64,000 bases of DNA from positions 6,989,361 through 7,053,360 of the forward strand of contig OZ007518.1 of NCBI GenBank assembly GCA_963931865.1, given 5' to 3'. The DNA comes from Axinella damicornis. Its lineage: Eukaryota; Porifera; Demospongiae; Axinellida; Axinellidae. The notes under the pieces are model-generated. The model was not told the DNA's origin, ran no database searches, and saw only the letters and a program-made list of their open reading frames with translations. The translations under genes were made by a program, and so were the position numbers. This document shows, in pieces, positions 32,746 to 45,186 of this stretch. The stretch's first letter is position 1. Each line of letters starts with the position of its first letter.

Positions 32746-32922
32746 GAGAACTCCATGCAGTCACAAAACAGCATGCAATGTCATATCACAACTTCATAGC
32801 AAAAAGAACAAAATTATGTAAATTATTCAACAGCCCTATATTATAGTTCAAAGGTATACACTTACATGTGGCTACATGTACATCACGATAAGAGTATTAC
32901 AATGAGCTTTCCAGCTCACAAG

Positions 32923-33864
32923 CTATAATACCTCATGTTCATTTACAAAATCGGGCATATCAATGGCTTCCAAAACCTTAGCAGACCTCAATTTATTTGA
33001 TAATGGTCCTCGAATACGAATGGGGTGGTCGGGATTTGACACTTTCAAGTCATAGCATTTCTCTTTCCATACAAAGTCATCATCATTATCAAGTCCGTAT
33101 GACGTAAACAGACCAATCACTTTGCCATCGCTCAGTCTGACAACTGGCGAGCCAGAATTCCCAGCGAAGCCACTACTTATGAAAAAGAGACCTTCCTTTG
33201 AATGTGAGTCTACATTTAAAATCTTGCCGGTGGCATACCGAAGTGGCATGCCTAGAGGATGCCCCAGAATGTAAATTGGTTGGTTGGGTGAAGGAATGTC
33301 AGATGCAAGCTGGAATCTCCTCCCTTTGTTGTGGGTAAATCCTTTCTCTGTCTCGAGAATAATCCAGTCTTCAGCCGCGTTTGCTTTGACAACTTTTGCA
33401 ACTTTATACACTTTCTGTTTGTTGAACTCACTTGATGTCGAGCTCTTCTGCCTAAAATTAAAAACAATGTAGAGTTTCTTCACACTCTTATTGTTTAGAT
33501 TCGGTTCAGTTAGGGTTTCTGCGACGTGATAAGCTGTTAAGAAACGATTCTTACTGATAATTGATCCAGTCCCAGCATCGAAAACAGCAGGTGTGTTTGC
33601 AATGTCTGTGCTGCATAATTTCTTCCCATAGTTCACTTCATAATATTCTCCGTCCGTGAAATATTTTCCTACACTACGAAGCTTCAGATTCGAATGGCCA
33701 CGTTGGAGACTTGCTTCATTCACAACAATTCCCACAATTTCGAAATTGGCTTGTACATCGGTGGGAATGTCTTTGTCATACGATGGAAGAATGGGGTAAT
33801 CGGAATAGTACAAGCCTTGGACAGCAAGCAGCTGCGACAAAAGAAATAGCACTGCAGAGAACAT
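32923..33864 (-). CDS. secreted trypsin-like serine protease, single exon
   Basis: About 313 residues from ATG (near 33864) to TAG at 32923-32925, with a signal peptide (MFSAVLFLLSQLLAVQG). The catalytic triad can be placed: His in FLTAYHVAETL, Asp in NAAEDWIILETE, Ser in GFAGNSGSPVV. GNSGSP, with GHPLGMPLRYATGKILNV before it, fits the trypsin-2/HtrA-like fold better than digestive trypsins (GDSGGP). There is no PDZ domain. It cleaves proteins outside the cell or in a secretory compartment. No intron and no frameshift, unlike the other large genes in the window, which may mean a retro-copy, a horizontally gained gene or simply a compact one. Confidence 0.8.
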   Translation of the reverse strand: MFSAVLFLLSQLLAVQGLYYSDYPILPSYDKDIPTDVQANFEIVGIVVNEASLQRGHSNLKLRSVGKYFTDGEYYEVNYGKKLCSTDIANTPAVFDAGTGSIISKNRFLTAYHVAETLTEPNLNNKSVKKLYIVFNFRQKSSTSSEFNKQKVYKVAKVVKANAAEDWIILETEKGFTHNKGRRFQLASDIPSPNQPIYILGHPLGMPLRYATGKILNVDSHSKEGLFFISSGFAGNSGSPVVRLSDGKVIGLFTSYGLDNDDDFVWKEKCYDLKVSNPDHPIRIRGPLSNKLRSAKVLEAIDMPDFVNEHEVL

Positions 33865-34337
33865 AGCCAACAGTCACGGTTAAAACTTATTACTGCAGCA
33901 ATATCAACTCTATGATTGTGTAGCCAATTCTGGCCTGCCTATAAATATAATTTGATTGGTAACGTCACACATCCTAATACCTTCCAGGTATGTCCATCAT
34001 GAATTCACTGTCAGGACCACATGCCATAGTATGATATCACAGGGTCTACAAATTCAACCACAATAACACCCTATTTCCTATGAACTCAACCACAATAACA
34101 CCCTATTTCCTGGCAATGTATGTACATATGTATATGCCTGGTAGATAGATGATATCACAGCCTCTATGAATGAGTTTCCATGAACTCAAGCATATAATAT
34201 GGTGTAGATTTGAGCAACAGACCCTGTGCCAGGGAGGATGAAAATGACCCTCTTGTCAGACTGTATAGCTACTGAGCTACTTGTATTCTCACATAAATTC
34301 ATTCAAGATTTCAGTTTGCCAAGAATCATATCCCCTT

Positions 34338-34740
34338 CGAGGGGCAAACGCACTCCTGGTAGCCGTTGCAACGCCGGCTGTGACTCGCCGTAGCGCAAGC
34401 TAAGTATCGCAGTTAGTTCCAATTAACGCACATGCCAAGTGGCACCACGCTAGCTCTGTCGATCGCTAGCAATGGCGGCCAAAGGGAAGACACGAAGTTA
34501 TTACAGCACTTACAACTTAGGCACACGGTGAGTTTTGCCATATAGACTCTAAGTGTCAGTGAACGACAGCGATTATGGCTGTGTGGTCAGAATCTTTGTG
34601 GGGCTAAGACTGTTACGTACTGGCAACCAACGTCGAATAAAGCGATCGAGCAATGGCGGCCGACGGCACAACTAAAGCGCTTGTATCTCCACCACCAAGG
34701 TGAGTTTTCAGCACCAAATTAAAAATGTGACAGTAAGCTC
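34338..34740 (+). mobile_element. inverted-repeat family C, left arm/copy 1
   Basis: CGCACTCCTGGTAGCCGTTG, AATTAACGCACATGCCA, GCAATGGCGGCCAAAGGGAA, TATCTCCACCACCAAGGTGA. The same blocks recur at 43818-44260 (direct), inverted at 37018-37408, and at 63880-64000 (cut by the window). With the inverted copy it frames about 3.1 kb. Each arm is itself a diverged tandem pair (ATGGCGGCC ... GTGAGTTT ... GTGGTCAGAATC twice). Confidence 0.8.
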
Positions 34741-35100
34741 AATTGTTTCCCCAGAAATCTCACCTAGGACCTGATGAAGAAGCCACAGTCAAGTTTGACT
34801 TAGTTTGTGGACCCATGTACTGCTGTATAATTACCCTGTGCACATGCGCAGCAGGGGGTAGAGTGATCGGTTTGTGTCAGTAAGTCTGTCCACAGTCTAA
34901 GCGCGGTTTGAGCAGTGAAGGCCTTGTTAAAGGCTTATTTCAGGATAGAAGTGCCAGAATTCAGAAAATACTAGTGTCTAGCTACATAGCTAACTCACAG
35001 ACCAGAGATCGAGAGGCTGAGAAAAGCTGCGTGAAAGTCGTGCTTCTAATTTATACAACTTGACCACACCCAATTTCTAACACTAGCAGAATGTATAACA

Positions 35101-36768
35101 TTGTGGGGCGAGCCTGAGCGAGTGCATGCATAATATTATATATGCAGCATCATTTCACTCATTCGAATGTAGCTAACTCAACCTCAGGCTGTAGAATTGC
35201 AGCAACTGTATGGACAGTAGGGTAGCCGCCCGGTTATGAGACACGAAACCATTACAAGTTAACCAACAAGCTATCAACAGGATGTGACTGTACTATGGTA
35301 TAGATTTAACAAGATCATACACTGTACTAACAATCCATGGTAGGCAAAGTTTCAGTCTTTTCTCTGTACTGTAGTTTGGCTGCATTTTTATCACATACGT
35401 TAATGAGCCAATTATGAGACAGGGTATGTATTATGAGACACCCCAGTTTTTGCTATAATGTTTCATTACCTAATCATCATTTGGCTAGGTAGCTACACCC
35501 TACCAGCATAGAAGATTCTGCTAGAACCATTTCCATGCAAACGTGCTTGTTGGTATTCTGGCAGTGCATATTTTATTAGGACAATCGGAACTACCCATTA
35601 ATTTCATCAAAATTTTATATACTGTCTAAATCATGAATACCAAATGCTTTTCACCATTCATTCTAGCAAACGGTAGAGGATGCATTTCACAATGTTCAGG
35701 CAAAGTGACGATGTCTATAAATTGTAGTAAAGTATGAAACCCATAATTGGTGCTGTCTCATAATACCTGCACCTACCCTGCATGCTGATCTTGTATAGCT
35801 ACATGTGGCACGAGCAGACAGTGAAAACACTCTAGCTGTCTTCTTTCGCTATGCAGTAGCTCCCATGACTGTAGCCAATGAAGTCAGTGACTTCAAGACA
35901 GTGAGCAACCCCGCAGCCGCGAGTCGCGATCGGTGAACTTGTAGCTAGCTATAGCTATAGCTGATCAGTCAGAGTCGCACTTTCGCAGTCTTTGTGGCCG
36001 TGCGGTACCGCGCATCGCTGTATCCATTGGAGAGGTAGACTTGTGAGTGGTCTCCGTCCCTGTTGTAGCCATCAAAGGAGTACACGGTTCACTCTCAGAA
36101 CTAACTCGATCTTGACAGCTAGCTACAGTGCTTCTTACGTTGTCAGCGAGCGAGCACGTGTGAATTATCATGACACAAGTAACTTTCGGTTATTTGCAGA
36201 AGCATTTATTTACGGCACGAGTACGCATATCATCAATACATTAAGATTTTAACGTGTGTGTGTGTGTGTCTGTGAGTGACGGAAGTGGGATGTTCGTTGG
36301 GCGGGACTAGACTATAGTGACACGCGACCTTCATACTTCAATCGAACTCCACGAAGAATGTTCGAGAACACTGGGCTGGAATCCAGCTGGGGCTGCAAGC
36401 GGATGCATGCAATCGGGGAGCAGCAGTTGAAGCGGACGCAATCGGGGAGCAGCAGCCGAAGCATATGCGATTGGGATCAGCAGGACGCAATCGAGGAGCA
36501 GCAGCTGGAAGCGGACGCAAACGGGGAGCAGCAGCTGAAGCAGACTCAATCGGGGGGCAAGTGGACGCAATCGGGGAGCAGCAGCTCTGCACAGAGAGCT
36601 GTCCGGCGCCGGATTACTCACGGTAGGCGAACGAGGGGGAAGTAGCTGAGCGAGCGAAGTGAGCGAAGCTACGTGTATATATATATAATGCATACAGACA
36701 CGGCTCACGTTCTACGCGTCTATGTGGGGCTCGCTCAGGCTCGCCCCAACTCAGGCTCGCCCCAATTA
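35101..36768. mobile_element. element E, copy 1, nested inside family C
   Basis: TGTGGGGCGAGCCTGAGCGAG at 35101 faces CTCGCTCAGGCTCGCCCCAA at 36725-36768. Copy 2 (47995-48521) has the same termini. Copy 1 carries a D-type minisatellite. Confidence 0.5.
36245..36690. repeat. D element with 29-bp minisatellite, copy 1
   Basis: Head: a short TG run, GTGGGATGTTCGTTGGGCGG and GACTAGACTA. Then units of GAAGCGGACGCAATCGGGGA + GCAGCAGTT (29 bp). Tail: GGATTACTCACGGTAGGCGA and GAGCGAGCGAAG. Other copies are at 39490-40072 and 42105-42900. Confidence 0.85.
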
Positions 36769-37017
36769 CTGCCACAACTTACAGTATCTCATTCTGCATG
36801 CTGACATCTCTGTTAATCATGGCCTAGCTAGCTAGCTCATCGTGCATGCTGCATGAATAATCGGTGGTAGGCCTATAGCTGTCATGTCAAAGTTGCGCAC
36901 GGGGTAGCTACGTGCTCTGCTGAGCACCTCTAGTTACACTCCTGGTATAGAGAAAATTGTGCCGCGTAATATAATATAATATAATCCAACATAATATAAA
37001 TAATGTTTGAGTACTTA

Positions 37018-37408
37018 GGATTGGCCTACAGAGATTCTGACTACACCGCCGTGATCGCTATCATGCACTGACCTGAATGATAAAAGTTGGTGCTGAAACT
37101 CACCTTGGTGGTGGAGATATGAGCGCTTTTGTCTCGCCGTTGGCCGCCATTGCTCGAGCGCTCTCTCGACTTCCGGTGGCAGTACCGTTCTTAGGAAAGG
37201 CACACGAAGATTCTGACCACACGGCCGTGATCGCTGTCGTTCACTGACGCACATATACCGAAACTCACCGTGCTGGCTAAGTTGTGAGTGTTGTAATAAT
37301 GTCACTTTTGGTCGCCATTGCTCGCGATCGACTTGAGCGTGGTTGCCACGTGGCATGTGCGTTAATTAGAACGTACTGGCTTGCGCTACGGCAGGTTGCA
37401 ACGCGGCT
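37018..37408 (-). mobile_element. inverted-repeat family C, right arm/copy 2
   Basis: Reverse complement of the blocks in 34338-34740, including CTCACCTTGGTGGTGGAGAT and CGTGGCATGTGCGTTAATTA. Confidence 0.8.
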
Positions 37409-37509
37409 ACTTTATGAATGGTACTAGAGCAGCACTCTAAATAATTTGTGATCTTCCCAAAAATCCTCGGGTCGATGAATCTCATTAAAATAAAAAACAC
37501 CCACAACAT

Positions 37510-37650
37510 GCGAAGGGGGGGGGGGGGGGGGGGGGGGGGGGGGGCTGCCGCCTCCCTTTTCGATACCCACCATTCTATGTTTAGTGGGGTGTGCGTGCCG
37601 AAATCTGACCAAATTTTGGGGTTCGTCCCTCAAAGTGAAGCATCATAAAG
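37510..37650. mobile_element. MITE family H, copy 1, with a run of about 30 G
   Basis: Matches the middle of 55272-55385: GCGAAGGGGG, CCTCCCTTTTCGATACCCAC, GTGTGCGTGCCGAAATCTGA and TTTGGGGTTCGTCCCTCAAA. Confidence 0.7.
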
Positions 37651-38473
37651 CATGTTTTGCGTGAGTTTATTTGAAACTCGGGACATCAGTGTTGTTATAG
37701 CTAAGCCATTTGCACCCTGAAGGTACCACAGAGCTGAAAATAACAGGCGGCCATCGGTCAATTTCCGTGCAAGCAGCTGACAGGGCGGTCAAATACCACT
37801 TGACTGGCCACTTTGTCCAGGCATTTACATAGAGCAAATTAGACTAAGTGTCTGCACACTAATTAGCATATGAGGGGCTTCTGTCTAGGAGAAGTGCAAG
37901 TTGGCAGAAGTGCTCAGGTTCAATTCCTTTTTTCTTTTTCCCTAGTGTAAGATACATGATTTGAATCAGCCAGCTGTTTTTACCCCTCTCTTCTTTAGAT
38001 TTGTGCATGTTTTCAATGACATAAATTTTATCGCCTTGTGTTATGTGGGAGTAAACATCAGCACATCTTGGTTCAGGATGTGGTGCATACACACAGCACA
38101 TTTTGACTGCTATATGCTACCAGCCTACATGTACCTCTTTCCCTGGGAGTTCCGATTGGCTAGTTCTGCTTTTTCATTCTCTTTTCTGCTTAGGCTGTCT
38201 ATTAGTGCCTAATAGTCTTATTTACTACACACCAATATAGTTACAACAATTTTTAAAGATAATTGTCCGACCAAAGCAACTAAATGGCCGGGCAAAATCG
38301 AATTTGACCGGACAATTGACCAATCAATACATAAATGTTATTTTCAGCTCTGTACCACCTCCCCGCCTCCCACCCTTCCTGCTCACACAGAAACCTATCA
38401 TCAGGGAAAAATACCCCAAGTGATGTCATGAGCTGAAAATCTAAGAGCCTAAAAGTGGCCCGTATAGTGTAGC

Positions 38474-38527
38474 CTCGTTCCCAGGCCCCTTACGAAAAAT
38501 TGGATTTTTCGTAAGGGGCCTGGGAAC
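38474..38527. mobile_element. perfect 25-bp-stem hairpin
   Basis: CGTTCCCAGGCCCCTTACGA + AAAAT, then a 3-bp loop, then the exact inverse. CCTGGGAACGAGGCTA-like termini also occur at 5255, 43680-43800 and 55950, so this is the shortest form of a dispersed family. Confidence 0.8.
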
Positions 38528-38794
38528 GATAGTGTGGAAGCAGTAATAGAGGTCAAGTAGAAAATCCATTAATATCTCTGGAGACCATGCGTGACCAATC
38601 CATCATGAGTACTGCACGATGATAATTATGGCTAGTGTGGTACTACATCTATACTAGACTTCAGCATCACAGGCAGACACATGGGGAAGATGGGTATTAC
38701 TACTCGGTAAAGACACAGCTGCCAGTACAAACTCTGTTATACACAGCAACTGTGGTAGGTAGGTACATGGGTTTACACAGCACAGTAAGTATAT

Positions 38795-39400
38795 ACCAGG
38801 TACTTAAGCAACCTCAAACTTCCACAGTACAAGCTACTAAAACGTTCATGGTGTCTGTGGTATAGGTAGTTAAGCCACCTCATACTTCCTGGGTGAACAC
38901 AGCATAAAGGATGATGACACAGTACCAGGTAGTTAAGCCACTTCAACTTGACTTCCATAGTACAAGCTATAGTAAAACATTCCTGTACTTGCTGTGGTAC
39001 AGGTAGTTAAGCCACCTCATACTTTCTGGGTTTACACAGCACAAGGAATGATGACACAGTACCAGGCAGTTAAGCCACCTCAAACTTCCACAGTACAAGC
39101 TACTAAAACGTTCATGGTGTCTGTGGTATAGGTAGTTAAGCCACCTCATATTTCCTGGGTAAACACAGCACAAGGAATGATGACACAGTACCAGGCAGTT
39201 AAGCCACCTCAAACTTCCACAGTACAAGCTACTAAAACGTTCATGGTGTCTGTGGTATAGGTAGTTAAGCCACCTCATATTTCCTGGGTAAACACAGCAC
39301 AAGGAATGATGACACAGTACCAGGCAGTTAAGCCACCACAAACTTCCACAGTACAAGCTACAATAAAACAAAGTACCATGTGTGGTATCCCTTATACAGC
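38795..39400. repeat. 129-bp tandem repeat, five units
   Basis: Units begin ACCAGGYAGTTAAGCCACCT at 38795, 38924, 39061, 39190 and 39319. The last three are almost identical. The reverse frame gives a Cys/His-rich repeat that is most likely not translated. Confidence 0.85.
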
Positions 39401-39489
39401 AGAAGCCATAATATGTATTGGCCAAATTCAGAATTTGAAAGTTCAATCTTTGATGAGGTATAGGTATACACAAGTGATTAAGATTTTAA

Positions 39490-40072
39490 CATACGTGTGT
39501 GTGTGTGTGTGTGTGCGCGTGACAGAAGTGGGATGTTCGTGGGGCGGGACTAGACTAGTGACGCGCAACCTTCGTGCTTCAATTTACTGTGAAGAATGTT
39601 CGAGAACATTGGACATGGGCTGGAAAGCAGCAGTCGAAGTGGACGCAATCGGGGAGCAGCAGTTGGAGTGGACACAATCGGGGAGCAGCAGTTGAAGTGG
39701 ACGCAATCGGGGAGCACCAGTTGAAGCGAATGCAATCGGGGAGCAGCAGCCAAAGCGGACACAATCGGGGAGCAGCAGCTGAAGCGGATGCAAGCGTCGA
39801 GCAGCAGCCGCAATCGTGGAGCAGCAGCCGAAGCGGACGCAATCGGGGAGCAGCAGTTAAAGCGGATGCAATCAGAGAGCAGCAGTTGAAGTGGACGCAA
39901 TCGGGGAGCAGCAGTTAAAGCGGATGCAATCAGAGAGCAGCAGTTGAAGTGGACGCAATCGGGGAGCAGCAGCCAAAGCGGACACAATCGGGAAGCAGCA
40001 GCTGAAGCGGATGCAAGCGTCGAGCAGCAGCCGCAATCGTGGAGCAGCAGCCAAAGCAGATGCAATCAGGAG
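39490..40072. repeat. D element with 29-bp minisatellite, copy 2
   Basis: Head GTGGGATGTTCGTGGGGCGG, then about 14-15 units around GAAGCGGATGCAATCGGGGA + GCAGCAGCT. It contains a local duplication (39780-39840 and 40005-40060 both read GCAAGCGTCGAGCAGCAGCC). 29 bp is not a multiple of 3, so long frames arise by chance in all phases. Confidence 0.85.
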
Positions 40073-40916
40073 TAGGTGACAATGGCATTGATCCTACTTC
40101 GTTGCTGGCCATAAATAGCATATTACATAACGCATGACTCTACAATTTAAAGGCTCCTGCCAGGCTCCTAGCAAGAATAGAAGTCCTGCACTGCATATCA
40201 TTCTATACCTTCTTGTGAAAGGTGTGATACAAATATGCTAGGGCAGACAAGCCATGCAATTCCGATTTATGTAACAAGTGGCTCACATTGATTGTATAGG
40301 GGTCATGAAGGCAGCCTACAAAGCTAGCAAGAAGGCTGGAAGCATTCCAGTGGTAGTGCCCTAAATGCCTGGAGGTCAACAAAAGCCCTAATTCAGCTAG
40401 TCAGATCAAAGTGCTGCAGGTAGAAGCCTCTAATTTAAAAGTCTCCCTATTGGAACATACTCTAAAAGAGCTCCAGTTGACAGTAGAGCTGTCCAGTGTT
40501 ATCAGTTCATAACCTGACTCCTCCTCAGTCAAACTCCCACCCCTCTCCTTGCCTGTGAGCTTAGACCTACACATTCCAGAATCTCCAAACATGCAGATTT
40601 GCATTACTACACCATCTACATGATAGCTCTGGACGTGCCAAGACAGCCACAGAGAGCCAACGTCCCCCCCCCCCCCCCCTGGCTAACCATTGCCTCCTAC
40701 CCTCCAATGCACCCTCTTCCCACTGCAATCTGAAGCCGCCCCCAATGCCTGCATACTACTGATCAGCGTACTCAATCCTCTCCATATGACCCCCTTTGAA
40801 TTGCCCCCATGGACCCTCCCACAGCAACAAACCCAACCCAGGAAATCCCCCCAAACAACAGGTAGTTGGGTCTAATCTGCTCATCTACCACCCAAGTCTA
40901 GAGTAAGATGCATATG

Positions 40917-41500
40917 ACAACACCTGGTCCTATGACAACACTGGGTCGAAGGACAACACTGGGTCCTATGACAACACTGGGTCCTATGACAACACTGGGT
41001 CCTAGGACAACACTGGGTCCTATGACAACACTGGGTCCTATGACAACACTGGGTCCTAGGACAACACTGGGTCCTATGACAACACTGGGTCCTAGGACAA
41101 CACTGGGTCCTATGACAACACTGGGTCCTAGGACAACACTGGGTCCTATGACAACACTGGGTCCTAGGACAACACTGGGTCCTAGGACAACACTGGGTCC
41201 TATGACAACACTGGGTCCTAGGACAACACTGGGTCCTAGGACAACACTGGGTCCTAGGACAACACTGGGTCCTAGGACAACACTGGGTCCTATGACAACA
41301 CTGGGTCCTAGGACAACACTGGGTCCTAGGACAACACTGGGTCCTAGGACAACACTGGGTCCTATGACAACACTGGGTCCTAGGACAACACTGGGTCCTA
41401 GGACAACACTGGGTCCTAGGACAACACTGGGTCCTAGGACAACACTGGGTCCTAGGACAACACTGGGTCCTAGGACAACACCTGGTCCTACAGTTTGTAT
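40917..41500. repeat. 18-bp minisatellite GGTCCTAKGACAACACTG
   Basis: About 32 units that differ almost only at one base (TAT or TAG). Both strands stay open: plus GPMTTL/GPRTTL (ORF 40908-41594), minus VVLGPS/VVIGPS (40898-41521). I do not count either as a gene without expression evidence. Confidence 0.9.
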
Positions 41501-41954
41501 GACAACACCTGATGACAACACTGGGTCCTACTCAACAGCCCTTGCTGATGATGATCAGGAAGGATCCTACCTGCACAACAGGCATGCAAGTTGACAGACT
41601 ATGTAGTTTACTCTGATTAGATGATCTTTCAACGTAGCTACATAATGATTATATCCTTGGAAAGACGTCACTGTGCAGGTCAGGTAGATCACAGGTGGTG
41701 TTTCAATACAATTTTCATGTTCTCCATAAACATCATGCATGGCTTAAAGAATCATATGAAAGATAGGCGGGCAGCTGGCTATACCGCAAGTATGTTTCTG
41801 ACAAAGTTCTCTCTCAGCCAAACTCTCAGGGGCTGCCTTTCTGACTAAGGACAGACAGCCTATGATGAAATCTTTTGGCTGCAATGTTTATCCAGAACAG
41901 TCTGTATAGATGTGTGTATTGTGTGCGCATATAATTATTGTGTGCATGTGTATG

Positions 41955-41957
<3 letters not shown>

Positions 41958-42028
<71 letters not shown>
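41958..42028. repeat. (TG)n microsatellite
   Basis: Uninterrupted TG run of about 35 units, just ahead of the third D element. Confidence 0.95.
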
Positions 42029-42031
<3 letters not shown>

Positions 42032-42104
42032 ATGAATTTGCGTGTGTGTGATTCTCAAGCTCAGGCATCCAATAGTCATTATAAGTTGTTGTTTTTTGTT
42101 TGGG

Positions 42105-42900
42105 AGTTATATTATCATTTTAACCATGTGTTTGTGTGAGTGTCTGTGTATAACGGAAGTGGGATGTTCGTGGGGCGGGACTAGGCTAGTGACGTGCGAC
42201 CTTTGTACTTCAAAGCAATTCACTGAACCCTACCTCAGCTCAAACTCAGCGAAGAAGAATGTTCGTGAAAATTGGGCATAGGCTGGAATCTTCCAGAACA
42301 GCTGGTAAAACAGACACAACTGAGAGCAGCAGCTGAAGCGGATGCAATCGGGGAGCAGCACCTGAAGCGGATGCAATCGGGGAGCAGCAGCTGAAGCGGA
42401 TGCAAACGGGGAGCAGCAGCTGAAGCAGATGCAAATGGGGAGCAGTAGTTGAAGCGGATGCAAACGGGGAGCAGCAGTTGAAGCGGATCGATGCAACCGC
42501 GCAGGGAGCAGCAGCTGAAGCAGAAGCAATCGGGGAGCAGCAGCTGAAGCGGATGCAAACGGGGAGCATCAGCTGAAGCGGATGCAAACGGGGAGCAGCA
42601 GTTGAAGCGGATCGATGCAACCGCGCAGGGAGCAGCAGCTGAAGTAGAAGCAATCGGGGAGCAGCAGCTGAAGCGGATGCAAACGGGGAGCAGCAGCTGA
42701 AGCGGATGCAAACGGGGAGCAGCAGTTGAAGCGGATCGATGCAACCGCGCAGGGAGCAGCAGCTGAAGCAGAAGCAATCGGGGAGCAGCAGCTGAAGCAG
42801 AAGCAATCGGGGAGCAGCAGATCTGCACAGAGAGCTGTCTCAGAACCGGATTACTCACGTAGGCAAACAAGGGGGAAAGCAGCTGAGCGAGCGAAGCTAC
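42105..42900. repeat. D element with 29-bp minisatellite, copy 3
   Basis: Head GTGGGATGTTCGTGGGGCGG, tail GAGCTGTCTCAGAACCGGAT and GAGCGAGCGAAGC. It contains a higher-order repeat marked by GGATCGATGCAACCGCGCAG at about 42485, 42608 and 42732 (spacing about 123 bp). Confidence 0.85.
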
Positions 42901-42924
42901 TTGCATAAGTACTTTGAACATGCG

Positions 42925-43625
<701 letters not shown>

Positions 43626-43679
43626 AGAGGAAGAATGAAATCAACATGAAATGCATACTAGTGATCCAACGGACCACAC

Positions 43680-43805
43680 TAGCCCCGTTCCCAGCCTGCT
43701 CCAGTGTAAGTGTGTCCTGGGAATCGGGCTAGTGTCACCTGGGAATAAGGTAGCCTCTTCTTGCATGAAGACAGAGCACAAGAGCCTGGGAACAAGGCTA
43801 GGAAT
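43680..43805. mobile_element. MITE of the CCTGGGAACAAGGCTA family
   Basis: CACTAGCCCCGTTCCCAGCC at the left and AGCCTGGGAACAAGGCTAGG at the right are inverted. The inside has GGTAGCCTCTTCTTGCATGA and AAGAGCC. The same blocks reappear at both ends of the 22-bp satellite. Confidence 0.65.
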
Positions 43806-43817
43806 AAGTCTATTTGT

Positions 43818-44260
43818 GATCGAGGTGCAACCGCACTCCTGGTAGCCGTTGCAACGCCGGCTGCGACTCGCCGTAGCGAAAGCTAGTACAATTAACGCAC
43901 ATGCCACGTGGCAACCACGCTCTGTCGATCGCTAGCATGCAATGGCGGCCAAAGGGAAGACACGAAGTTATTACAGCACTTACAACTTTGCCAGCACGGT
44001 GTGATTTGGCATGCAAGCGTCAGTGAACGACAGTGATCACGGCCATGTGGTCAGAATCTTCGTGTGCCTTTGCTAATGGCAATGCCACCGGAAGTCAGAG
44101 AGAGCGCTCGAGCAATGGCGGCCACACCTAGACAAAAGTGCTTGTATCTCCACCACCAAGGTGCGTTTCAGAACCAAAATTGTACGCTTGGTGGGTCACT
44201 GCATGATAATCGTGATCACGACGGTGTAGTCAGAATCTTTGTAGGCCATTCCTAAGGTAG
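43818..44260 (+). mobile_element. inverted-repeat family C, copy 3
   Basis: CCGCACTCCTGGTAGCCGTT, ACGCACATGCCACGTGGCAA, GCAATGGCGGCCAAAGGGAA and TATCTCCACCACCAAGGTG, in the same order as copy 1. No inverted partner follows. Confidence 0.8.
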
Positions 44261-44460
44261 CCAAAGGTTATTTAGATTATGTGGTACAATTTTTCCCCTA
44301 CCAGGAGTGTAACAACTAGTGTGGCCTGGGAATGAGGTAGCCTCTTCTATGCTCTTGTGACAGTACAGACCAAAAGAGCCAGCATGGGAACAAACCTAGG
44401 AATGAGGCTAGTGTGGCCGGGGAATGAGGCTAGTGTGGCCGGGGAATGAGGCTAGTGTGG

Positions 44461-44606
44461 CACCCTGACCCATTGTCCTTTCATTATGGCTCCCTTAAAC
44501 CCAACCTCCTTGATGGCAGACTTGGACACTAGGAAAATGGAAATGCAGCCATGTCCAAGTTCGCCATCAAAGGCTTGGAGCCATTGTTCATTAATTATTT
44601 AGGCTA
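44461..44606. mobile_element. hairpin MITE inside the satellite, copy 1
   Basis: CATTATGGCTCC and CCTTGATGGCAGACTTGGAC face GTCCAAGTTCGCCATCAAAG and GGAGCCATTGTTC. The satellite continues on both sides. Confidence 0.75.
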
Positions 44607-45186
44607 GTGTGGCCGGGGAATGAGGCTAGTGTGGCCTAGTGTGACCGGGGAATGAGCTAGTGAGACCGGGGAATGAGGCTAGTGTGGCCGGGGAATGAGG
44701 CTAGTGTGGCCGGGGAATGAGGCTAGTGTGGCCGGGGAATGAGGCTAGTGTGGCCGGGGAATGAGGCTAGTGTGGCCGGGGAATGAGGCTAGTGTGGCCG
44801 GGGAATGAGGCTAGTGTGGCCTAGTGTGACCGGGGAATGAGCTAGTGAGACCGGGGAATGAGGCTAGTGTGGCCAGGGAATGAGCTAGTGTGGCCGGGAA
44901 ATGAGGCTAGTGTGTACTAGTGTGGCCGGGGAATGAGGCTAGTGTGGCCAGGGAATGAGCTAGTGTGGCCGGGAAATGAGGTTAGTGTGACCGGGGAATG
45001 AGCTAGTGTGACCGGGGAATGAGCTAGTGTGACCGGGGAACGAGGCTAGTGCGGCCGGGGAATGAGGCTAGTGTGGCTGAGGAATGAGGCTAGTGTGGCC
45101 GGGGAATGAGGCTAGTGTGGCCGGGGAATGAGGCTAGTGTGGCCGGGGAATGAGGCTAGTGTGGCCGGGGAATGAGGCTAGTGTGG

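Noticed and set aside
39550..40065. 171-aa frame (CCSPIASA/LQLLLPDC) as a gene
   Set aside because: It is a phase-cycling translation of the 29-bp minisatellite; all frames look similar.
40898..41594. GPMTTL/VVLGPS proteins
   Set aside because: 18-bp repeat open on both strands; no start context, signal peptide or domain. Listed as a repeat.
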